Positions 1-6,038 of a stretch of 8,674 nucleotides of DNA are shown here, one piece after another (position 1 is the first letter of the stretch; each line of letters opens with the position of its first letter). A model generated the notes under the pieces. It did not search any database. It was not told where the DNA came from and worked only from the letters and a program-made list of their open reading frames with translations. Source of the stretch: JBCDIQ01 sp039024295 (GTDB taxonomy: Bacteria; Bacteroidota; Bacteroidia; J057); assembly GCA_039024295.1 (NCBI GenBank), contig JBCDIQ010000254.1, positions 1-8,674 on the forward strand, given 5' to 3'. The position numbers were made by a program, and so were the translations under genes.

Positions 1-105
1 CATTGGCGTCGTGGAAGAGAAATGAAAAGCTGTTATAAGAATCCGACACCCTCACGGGTGTTCCATTGGTTTCATTCGAGTCAAAACTGCGTGAGATAAC
101 ATCAG
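1..105. other. Non-coding or broken sequence left of the permease remnant
   Basis: No plus-strand frame here continues the FucP-like protein that begins at about 106. Frame 1 ends at TAA 97-99, frame 2 ends after a few codons at TGA 23-25 (last residues IGVVEEK), and frame 3 ends at TAA 33-35. The frame-2 codons could be the tail of a gene lying left of the window, but seven residues cannot be identified. The block contains a perfect hairpin at 46-61. Its position against a truncated gene makes it a candidate for an inserted or rearranged segment, but no transposase or terminal repeat can be shown. Confidence 0.4.
46..61. repeat. Short perfect hairpin (6-bp stem, 4-nt loop)
   Basis: ACACCC at 46-51 and GGGTGT at 56-61 are exact reverse complements separated by TCAC; G45 and T62 could add a wobble pair. 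No T-run follows, so it is not a classical rho-independent terminator. Compact hairpins of this kind occur near the ends of IS200/IS605-type elements and in REP-like repeats. That is a possible reading because the hairpin lies just left of a truncated gene, but it is unproven. Confidence 0.5.
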
Positions 106-423
106 TTGAAGCGTTTGGTCTTGGTTTCCTTTTGTATGTCTTTGATGTTCCCCACCATTTATGGTATTGCCCTAAATGGCTTGGGAGAAGACGCGAAAAC
201 TGCCTCTGCATTTTTAGTTATGGCCATTGTTGGTGGGGCATTCATGCCAATTCTTCAGGGACTCATCCTGGATTTCGGAGGAAGAGGCTATGCGGATGTA
301 CGCATCATGGGTATTCCTGAAGTCAATTTTTCCTTTATCCTTCCTCTTTTATGCTTTGTAGTAGTGGGCTTATATGGCTATCGGAGTTTAACTACATATA
401 GTAATGGGAATAGAAGTACTTAA
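106..423 (+). pseudogene. C-terminal remnant of a FucP-like sugar:H+ symporter (MFS)
   Basis: This is 105 codons from a TTG, ending at TAA 421-423. The translated piece matches the end of the L-fucose permease family: a MSLMFPTIYGIALNGLGED segment followed by a SAFLVMAIVGGAFMP segment, which recall the FMSIQFPTIFALGI and SSFIVMTIIGGG regions I remember from E. coli FucP. A last hydrophobic helix (about residues 74-94) precedes a short polar tail. It covers roughly the last three of twelve membrane segments of a protein usually about 410-440 residues long. Similarity starts at about residue 5, and TAA 97-99 lies in the same frame three codons upstream, so the N-terminal three quarters are missing and no other frame supplies them. 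The TTG is therefore unlikely to be a real start. It lies 44 bp before the alpha-hydroxy acid dehydrogenase on the same strand, suggesting a former sugar-catabolic operon. The family assignment is confident; whether the fragment is expressed is unknown. Confidence 0.8.
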
Positions 424-467
424 TCATAGAAGACGCTACTACCTAGCACTAGACCAAATTTTGAGTT

Positions 468-1658
468 ATGAGCAAACCCCTTTCCTTTAATACCGCCTTT
501 CCCTCTATCCAGGACCTTAGAATCAAAGCACGCAAAAAAATCCCCCGCTTTGCCTTTGAGTATTTAGATGGGGGCTGCAATGAGGATGTTAATCTTCACA
601 AGAATACCGCTGAGATCCGGCAGGTCGAGTTGTTGCCCTATTACCTGAGCAAGCATACAGGCTCATCCATGAAAACCGAGTTATTTGGCCATACCTATGA
701 CGCCCCTTTTGGCGTTGCACCCGTCGGTCTACAAGGACTGATGTGGCCCAATTCGCCTGAAATTCTAGCAAAAGCTGCCTATGAACACAACGTTCCCTTT
801 ATCCTTAGTACGGTCAGTACAAGTAGTATTGAGCGTATCGCAGAAATTACCGAAGGACATAGTTGGTTTCAACTATACCATCCGACTGAAGATCGTTTGA
901 GAGATGACATTCTACAACGAGCTGCTGCTGTGGGCTGTCCTGTACTTGTCATTCTCTGTGATGTTCCCACTTTTGGTTACCGGCCTAGAGATATCCGCAA
1001 TGGCCTTGCCATGCCCCCCAAAATGACGCTTAGAAACCTAGTCCAGATTTTGGGCAAACCTCATTGGGGCTTGCAAACGCTCCGGTATGGACAGCCCAAT
1101 TTCGAGACCCTCAAACCTTATATGCCTAAAAACCTGGACCTAAAGCAATTGGGTAAGTTTATGGACGCTACCTTTTCGGGTAGGTTAAACGAAGAAAAGA
1201 TCAAGCCTATTCGAGACATGTGGAAGGGGAAGCTTGTGCTGAAAGGGGTTGCCAGCGAGGCAGATACCGAAACGGCTATTCGCCTGGGATTGGATGGCAT
1301 CGTCGTTTCCAATCATGGCGGGCGACAGTTGGACGCTGGAGAAGCCACCATCAAGCCCCTGACCCGAATTGCTGCCAAATACAAAAACCAGATCACCATC
1401 ATGATGGACAGCGGCTTACGCTCCGGTCCAGATGTGGCGCGGACAATTGCCAGCGGGGCCGATTTCACCTTTATGGGCCGAGCCTTCATGTATGGCGTAG
1501 CCGCATTGGGAGAAGCCGGTGGCTTGCACACGATGGGCATGCTCAAGGCGCAACTTCAACAAATCATGGAGCAGCTTTGCTGCGAACGGGTAACCGACCT
1601 ACCCGGGACCTTGGCTGAAGCGGCTGCAATTACTCCTATGGAACTGGCAAATAGATGA
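468..1658 (+). CDS. lldD: FMN-dependent alpha-hydroxy acid (L-lactate type) dehydrogenase
   Basis: A 396-residue, complete member of the FMN-dependent alpha-hydroxy acid oxidase/dehydrogenase family (L-lactate dehydrogenase, glycolate oxidase), a TIM-barrel enzyme that oxidises a 2-hydroxy acid to the 2-keto acid. By comparison with spinach glycolate oxidase, the key residues are present: Tyr32 (YLDGG), Tyr137 in WFQLY, the DIRNG region with Arg172/Arg174, Lys259 in LKG, the catalytic His283 in SNHGGRQLD with Arg286, and Asp314/Arg318 in DSGLRSG. The family's FMN-contacting Thr in TVD(T/M)P appears to be Leu163 in LCDVP. No signal peptide is seen; the E. coli enzyme is a peripheral inner-membrane protein feeding the quinone pool. 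The ATG at 468 gives the family N-terminus, with no clear Shine-Dalgarno. The adjoining FucP-like remnant suggests, by inference, that it uses L-lactate released by non-phosphorylating L-fucose or L-rhamnose breakdown. Glycolate or another 2-hydroxy acid remains possible, so the symbol is by family. Confidence 0.88.
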   Translation: MSKPLSFNTAFPSIQDLRIKARKKIPRFAFEYLDGGCNEDVNLHKNTAEIRQVELLPYYLSKHTGSSMKTELFGHTYDAPFGVAPVGLQGLMWPNSPEILAKAAYEHNVPFILSTVSTSSIERIAEITEGHSWFQLYHPTEDRLRDDILQRAAAVGCPVLVILCDVPTFGYRPRDIRNGLAMPPKMTLRNLVQILGKPHWGLQTLRYGQPNFETLKPYMPKNLDLKQLGKFMDATFSGRLNEEKIKPIRDMWKGKLVLKGVASEADTETAIRLGLDGIVVSNHGGRQLDAGEATIKPLTRIAAKYKNQITIMMDSGLRSGPDVARTIASGADFTFMGRAFMYGVAALGEAGGLHTMGMLKAQLQQIMEQLCCERVTDLPGTLAEAAAITPMELANR

Positions 1659-1749
1659 TGCTCGTCACTTCCAGTTGGCTTTTGAAGGCTATCAACACAC
1701 CTTCAGGTTCATTTATTCTCATGAATTGCTCACAACATATCTCGCTTGT

Positions 1750-2307
1750 ATGAGTTCTTGGAAAGGGAAAAGGGTCCGATTACGTGGAATAGAATTAGCA
1801 GACGCTCAATTCTTCTTCCAGCTCAACCAGGAGACGGCCACCCAACAGGCATTTGCCCGTACCCATTTCCCCCGATCCCTTGCGAGTCAAAAAGCTTTTA
1901 TCGAGTCGATTCACGCCGGTGTCTCTCAGAACGACGATTTCACCTTTGTCATCGAGAACCTGGTGGGAAAACCAGTGGGATTTATCAATTCACATTCCAC
2001 TGACCGTATAAACGGCACTTTTCGATATGGATTGGCCATCATGGAAAGCGAACGCAGGCAAGGATATGGCCGTGAAGCAATCCTCCTTTTATTGTCCTAC
2101 TTTTTCCAGGAACTGAGGTACCATAAGGCCAATGCGGTGGTCTATGCTTTCAACCTGGGTTCGCTGGACCTTCACCAAAAAATGGGGTTTGTTGAGGAGG
2201 GCGTCCTCCGGGAAACCCACTTCAGCCAGGGAAAACACTGGGATGTCCACATTTTCGGGATGACGAAGGCGGAGTTCTTAATTCATCAAGAATCGAACCT
2301 TGATTAG
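1750..2307 (+). CDS. GNAT-family N-acetyltransferase (RimJ/RimL-like, Acetyltransf_3)
   Basis: A 185-residue acetyl-CoA-dependent N-acyltransferase. The N-terminus (KGKRVRLRGIELADAQ) is the usual first strand and helix of the RimJ/RimL type. The acetyl-CoA pyrophosphate loop is R102-R-Q-G105-Y-G107, matching the (Q/R)xxGx(G/A) motif A. The NLGSLDLHQKMGF stretch (135-147), followed by EEGVLRE, is motif B. The frame is open back to a TTG at 1675, but the ATG at 1750 is preferred because the family pattern starts about five residues after it and the extra 25 residues look unrelated. No ribosome binding site is obvious for either. It begins 91 bp after the dehydrogenase and could be co-transcribed. 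The substrate (protein N-terminus, amino-sugar, polyamine or antibiotic) cannot be told from sequence. The end is convergent with hisD across a gene-free gap. Confidence 0.85.
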   Translation: MSSWKGKRVRLRGIELADAQFFFQLNQETATQQAFARTHFPRSLASQKAFIESIHAGVSQNDDFTFVIENLVGKPVGFINSHSTDRINGTFRYGLAIMESERRQGYGREAILLLLSYFFQELRYHKANAVVYAFNLGSLDLHQKMGFVEEGVLRETHFSQGKHWDVHIFGMTKAEFLIHQESNLD

Positions 2308-2340
2308 GAATTTCCCCTAGTGCTTACAGAACAAAGAATT

Positions 2341-2480
2341 TTGCCAATTAAAGCGAAGGAGTTTTCGTGTAGGTCAAGGAAGAAAAGTTGAGCCTAGCGT
2401 GCAAGGCGATGTTTTTTTGACGTAGATCGCAGATGTCGACCTATCGGCAAATACGCGAAAAGGTCGAGCTATAACGGCCA
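2341..2480. repeat. Imperfect long inverted repeat in the gap between the GNAT gene and hisD
   Basis: The gap 2308-2509 has no plausible gene. Two arms, 2341-2371 and 2452-2480, are inverted relative to each other. The best-matching core is TTTTCGTGTA (2362-2371) against TACGCGAAAA (2452-2461), identical after reverse complementing except for one base. The outer parts align with two single-base gaps and several mismatches, about 20 matches of 29 aligned positions by hand. A further AGGTC/GACCT pair (2371-2375 and 2438-2442) falls just inside. The enclosed stretch is about 80 bases. This could be a decayed MITE-like element, a dispersed intergenic repeat, or a structured RNA or terminator region. 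I cannot tell these apart from one copy. Confidence 0.45.
2392..2418 (+). terminator. Weak candidate rho-independent terminator after the GNAT gene
   Basis: GCCT (2392-2395) can pair with AGGC (2404-2407), followed after GATG by seven Ts (2412-2418). The T-run on the plus strand suits termination of the lldD/GNAT transcript before it reads into the convergent hisD gene. The stem is only four base pairs, and the spacer between stem and T-run is longer than ideal, so this is tentative. It lies in the loop of the larger inverted repeat. Confidence 0.25.
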
Positions 2481-2509
2481 AAGATTTAGTTCTGGAGGCA
2501 CTAGTCCCC

Positions 2510-3799
2510 TTACCCCAGGTATTGAAGCCGGACGCTTACCGCCCGTTCGTGGGCAGTAAGCTCTTCTCCATCTGCCATGACCTCCACGGTTGGCCCAAGG
2601 TTGCGAATGCCCTCTGGCGTCAGTTTTTGGAAGGTTATTTTTTTGACAAATGAATCCAACGAAACACCGCTGTAAGCTCGCGCATGACCATTTGTGGGCA
2701 AAGTGTGGTTGGTCCCAGAAGCATAATCGCCTGCACTTTCGGGCGTATAATGCCCTAAGAATACGGAACCAGCATCGGTAATTTGGGCAGCCAGGAATTC
2801 ATCATCAGCTACTGCAAGAATGAGGTGCTCGGGTGCATAGGCATTGATCATCTCCACTACTTCCTCCTGGTTTTTCAACAATATCATCCGGCTATTGGCG
2901 AGTGCTTTGGCAGCAATTTCCTTCCTGGGCAGGACCTCCAATTGTTTACCAACCGACTGTTGGACCTGTTCAAGGAGGGGTTCATGGGTCGTCACCAACA
3001 GCACCTGGCTATCAGTTCCATGTTCAGCCTGAGACAATAAATCAGCTGCCACAAAATCTGGATTGGCAGATGCATCTGCCACCACTGCCAACTCTGAAGG
3101 GCCGGCTGGCATGTCAATGGCGATTCCTTCCTGGCTGACCAGCTGTTTGGCAGCTGTTACATATTGGTTCCCTGGGCCAAAAATTTTAAATACCCCTGGG
3201 ACAGATTCCGTTCCATAGGCCATGGCAGCTATTGCCTGAGCACCTCCTGCTTTAATAAAAGTTTTAATGCCCAAAAGCTCGGCCGTGTACAACATGGCCG
3301 GATGAATCTGGCCATTTTTATCGGGTGGAGAGCACATCACAATTTCTTTGCAACCTGCTACCACGGCCGGAACACCTAGCATGAGAATGGTCGAGAACAG
3401 GGGCGCAGTTCCCCCGGGAATATACAGACCTACTTTTTGAATGGCGACGCTCTTGCGCCAGCACCTGACCCCAGCCATGGTCTCCACCTCGACCAACGGC
3501 TCGTGCTGGGCTTCATGAAACGCCATGATATTGGCTTTTGCCTGACGAATGGCCGCTTTCAGGCTTTTCGGCACCAGAGATCGGGCAGCCTCAAACTCAG
3601 CTTCACCTACTCTCAGGCTATCCAGCTTCACGCCATCAAAGCGTTGGGTAAAGTCAATGAGGGCATCATCTTTTTCTTCCCGAATCCGGTGTAGAATCGG
3701 GTGAACGATATCAAATAGACTGGCAGCATTCATCATTGGCCGAGCCAGTAATGAAGCCCAATTTTCTCGCTCAGGGTAAACTATTGGCTGTATATTCAT
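2510..3799 (-). CDS. hisD: Histidinol dehydrogenase (last two steps of histidine synthesis)
   Basis: A complete 429-residue cytoplasmic HisD (EC 1.1.1.23), which oxidises L-histidinol to L-histidine in two NAD+-dependent steps and works as a zinc-dependent homodimer. The zinc-binding and catalytic residues of E. coli HisD (Gln259, His262, Glu326, His327, Asp360, His419) are all present with a constant offset of two: Gln257 and His260 (SQAEHGTD), Glu324 and His325 (APEHL), Asp358 (SAGDYASGTNH) and His417 (TAHERA). The GGAQAIAAMAYGT and FGPGN signatures are also present. The ATG at 3799 gives the family N-terminus (MNIQPIVYPERENW); an upstream in-frame TTG at 3823 adds only eight unconvincing residues. 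No Shine-Dalgarno is visible. It sits 74 bp downstream of the OmpA-propeller gene on the same strand. No hisG, hisC or hisB flanks it, unlike the usual Bacteroidota his operon, where hisD follows hisG. Confidence 0.96.
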   Translation of the reverse strand: MNIQPIVYPERENWASLLARPMMNAASLFDIVHPILHRIREEKDDALIDFTQRFDGVKLDSLRVGEAEFEAARSLVPKSLKAAIRQAKANIMAFHEAQHEPLVEVETMAGVRCWRKSVAIQKVGLYIPGGTAPLFSTILMLGVPAVVAGCKEIVMCSPPDKNGQIHPAMLYTAELLGIKTFIKAGGAQAIAAMAYGTESVPGVFKIFGPGNQYVTAAKQLVSQEGIAIDMPAGPSELAVVADASANPDFVAADLLSQAEHGTDSQVLLVTTHEPLLEQVQQSVGKQLEVLPRKEIAAKALANSRMILLKNQEEVVEMINAYAPEHLILAVADDEFLAAQITDAGSVFLGHYTPESAGDYASGTNHTLPTNGHARAYSGVSLDSFVKKITFQKLTPEGIRNLGPTVEVMADGEELTAHERAVSVRLQYLG

Positions 3800-3873
3800 G
3801 ATAGGCTTTTCAAGGAAATTCAAGGATCAACACAGATAGGTATGGCTGAAAACCGATAACTAAAAACTACTCT

Positions 3874-5829
3874 TTATTTCACGGTAACTTCAAATTCTAC
3901 CCTACGGTTTCTTTTTCTTCCGGCGGAAGTTCGATTGCTGGCAATCGGACGGTACATACCATATCCTTTGGTCTGCATCCGAAACGCTGGAATGCCTTGT
4001 TGCTCCAGGTACTTTTTGACGGCAAGGGCGCGATATTCAGATAGCTTTACCTTTTGGGATTTATTTCCCGTGTTGTCCGTATGACCGCTAATCAGGATTC
4101 GAACCTTGGGATTCAACTTTAAAAATGATACCAAGCGTTCCAGTTCTGCTCGTGAAGCAGGCAAAAGTTCCCATTTGCCGGGATTGAAATAAATATTGTC
4201 CAGGATCAGGGAGCTCCCCACCCGGATGGGTTCCAATTTCACCCGCCGATAGAGCTTGGTCAGGTTAATCACAGAATCCATGAGCAGGTCTTCCCCATAG
4301 AATAGAAATCCTTTCGCAAGCACGTTGATACTCACAAGTCCATAGGCAGGTAGGAGCATCCTGAAAAATCCATCATCCGGAAGAGAGCGGGTACCAATGA
4401 TGGAATCCAGGGTGACGTTATCAGTCAAGGTAATCTGAGCTGCCAGTGGGCTTCCAGTGTCCCCAGAAATAACCGTTCCCGAAAGTGCCGGTGGTGTCAA
4501 GTGGGCACGCACATTTCTCTTAAGCGGATCACTGAAATTGACCAACCATAGGTCATAGCTTCCGTTGTGCCCAGGGATAGGTGCTGCATCTTTCTTCTGT
4601 TCCAAAAACCCAATAGCCAGGTATCCTCCTTTCGGAGCTTCTGCAATTCCCAGGAAAGAATCTTTGCCTTCCAGTCCAAACGTTCGGGCCCACTGGGTGC
4701 TGCCATTAGGTCCAATTTTTACCACAAACCCATCATAGTAGCCTGCATTCAAGGGAATGTCTCCATCGCTTTCGGTAGGCTTCCCCGATTTGGTCATACC
4801 ACATACCACATACCCTCCATCCGAGGCAGCTACGATTGAATTGCCTCCATCTCCCTTTCTGCCCCCATAGGTCCGGCTCCATATCATGCCTCCTTGCGGA
4901 TTTATTTTAATGACCCAAAGGTCTCCCTGACCTTTATGGCCATAGACAAAGCCCGTCGTTGAGAAGGAGGTGCCGACCAACACAAAATTTCCCGCAGCAT
5001 CCCGGCATATTCCATGAATGTCATCATTGTGCTCTCCTCCAAAATTGGTTTGCCAAATGATTTTCCCGTATTCGTCCAGGGCCTTGACCCAAATGTCTTT
5101 CTTGCCGAGTGACTGGGTGACTTGCCCATCAAATGAAGTGGACGAGCTAACCACCAAATACTCTTTATCATTTATGGGGAGCATTGCGGCTACTTCTTCA
5201 TTCTGGCTGCCGCCAAAATGGCGCTCCCAAATAATTTTGCCATCTGAATCTAGTTTTGCGACCCAACTGTCCAGGCCACCATGGTGCTCCGACCGCATAT
5301 TCCCTCCTTTGGAACCAGAAGTCCCACCTACTAACAATCCTCCATCGGCTGTTTCACAAATGGTTTTCCCACGCTCACTTCCGGGGCCACCAAAAGTTTT
5401 GCTCCATTCCAATTCGCCCATGGCCGAGAGCTTTGCCACCCAGATATTGGTGTAGGGATTTCTTCCGTTTACATCTCCATCCTGAGAATCAGAGGTTCCC
5501 ACCAAGGCAAAGCCACCGTCTTTGGTCTGGATGAAATCAGCTAGTTCATCTGAGCCTTTACCTCCCAGGGTTTTTTTCCAAAAAACAACCCCTTGAGTTG
5601 CATAGGAAAACACCACGACATCGGCATTTTGGCTGTGGTTTCCGCTGCCAAAGCCATCGGCAGAGTACAGGGTGCCAGCGATGACCAAGGTGCCGTCAGA
5701 CTGAGGAATAACTTTCTGGCCCATATCAAATCCCTCCCCACCAAAGAGGTTAATCCAGAAAGTCTTTTGAGCAGTTACAACAAAGGGAAGCAGAAAACTG
5801 AAAACAAAAACAACGGTTCGAAGTCGCAT
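3874..5829 (-). CDS. Envelope protein: seven propeller-like repeats, CarboxypepD_reg-like domain, C-terminal OmpA domain
   Basis: 651 residues. A signal peptide covers about residues 1-20 (TVVFVFSFLLPFVVTAQ, probable cleavage near A20/Q21); no lipobox cysteine is seen. Residues 22-436 hold seven repeats of about 58-63 residues, each with a conserved Trp (25, 84, 142, 201, 259, 317, 380) followed by a GG- or G-containing loop, a DGG-type turn and a (D)xWVxK strand; seven units suggest a closed seven-bladed beta-propeller. Residues about 447-535 (SGTVISGDTGSPL onward) resemble a carboxypeptidase-regulatory-like beta-sandwich. Residues about 543-651 are an OmpA-type peptidoglycan-binding domain: NIYFNPGKWELLP, SGHTDNTGNK with Asp585, LSEYRALAVKKYL with Arg600, and NRRVEFEV. 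It is likely periplasmic or outer-membrane-facing and anchored to peptidoglycan. The domain order resembles PorE of the type IX secretion system without its TPR part. The partner or ligand of the propeller is unknown. Confidence 0.9.
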   Translation of the reverse strand: MRLRTVVFVFSFLLPFVVTAQKTFWINLFGGEGFDMGQKVIPQSDGTLVIAGTLYSADGFGSGNHSQNADVVVFSYATQGVVFWKKTLGGKGSDELADFIQTKDGGFALVGTSDSQDGDVNGRNPYTNIWVAKLSAMGELEWSKTFGGPGSERGKTICETADGGLLVGGTSGSKGGNMRSEHHGGLDSWVAKLDSDGKIIWERHFGGSQNEEVAAMLPINDKEYLVVSSSTSFDGQVTQSLGKKDIWVKALDEYGKIIWQTNFGGEHNDDIHGICRDAAGNFVLVGTSFSTTGFVYGHKGQGDLWVIKINPQGGMIWSRTYGGRKGDGGNSIVAASDGGYVVCGMTKSGKPTESDGDIPLNAGYYDGFVVKIGPNGSTQWARTFGLEGKDSFLGIAEAPKGGYLAIGFLEQKKDAAPIPGHNGSYDLWLVNFSDPLKRNVRAHLTPPALSGTVISGDTGSPLAAQITLTDNVTLDSIIGTRSLPDDGFFRMLLPAYGLVSINVLAKGFLFYGEDLLMDSVINLTKLYRRVKLEPIRVGSSLILDNIYFNPGKWELLPASRAELERLVSFLKLNPKVRILISGHTDNTGNKSQKVKLSEYRALAVKKYLEQQGIPAFRMQTKGYGMYRPIASNRTSAGRKRNRRVEFEVTVK

Positions 5830-5858
5830 AAATCGTATGAGTCGCGTTCAACAGGGGT

Positions 5859-5866
5859 CAAAAATA
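5859..5866 (-). promoter_or_regulatory. Candidate Bacteroidota -7 promoter element for the OmpA-propeller gene
   Basis: Read on the minus strand, the eight bases are TATTTTTG, an exact match to the Bacteroidota housekeeping -7 consensus TAnnTTTG. It lies 29 bases before the ATG at 5829, giving a short leader of plausible length. No clear TTG/TTTG -33 partner is seen at the usual spacing; an A/T-rich run occupies that position. The divergent gap 5830-6038 shows no equally good element for the plus-strand gene at 6039. Confidence 0.4.
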
Positions 5867-6038
5867 CGGAAAAAAAATTCTTTGCTCCCGGCCTATTTAA
5901 ACCTCTTCCTTAGGGTTTTCACATATGCAGGTTACCTCTCCTCATGCGTCTACATAAAAAAACCCCCAGCATGCAACCTCCCACGCATGTTGACGGTCTA
6001 TTTCCACACATACTTCACCTCTTCAGCCAACTCATATT

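Noticed and set aside
46..61. Hairpin as a rho-independent terminator
   Set aside because: There is no T-run on either side, so only the hairpin itself is reported.
2..103. Minus-strand frame open across the left edge
   Set aside because: It stays open antisense into the permease remnant, has no recognisable motif or clear start, and is short enough to be chance.
66..320. 84-codon plus-strand frame overlapping the permease remnant
   Set aside because: It is the shifted frame of the FucP-like sequence; the real similarity is in the other frame, and this one has no family features.
1220..1618. 132-codon frame inside the dehydrogenase gene
   Set aside because: Shadow frame of a well-supported gene; the composition is odd and no domain is seen.
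1675..1749. N-terminal extension of the GNAT protein from a TTG
   Set aside because: The extra 25 residues do not fit the family, whose pattern starts right after the ATG at 1750.
3800..3823. Eight-residue N-terminal extension of HisD from a TTG
   Set aside because: The ATG at 3799 yields the expected HisD start, and catalytic residues then keep a constant offset to the E. coli enzyme.
5018..5455. 145-codon frame antisense to the propeller repeats
   Set aside because: Long open antisense frames arise easily opposite repetitive Gly/Trp/Asp coding; it has no domain or signal and lies within a confident gene.
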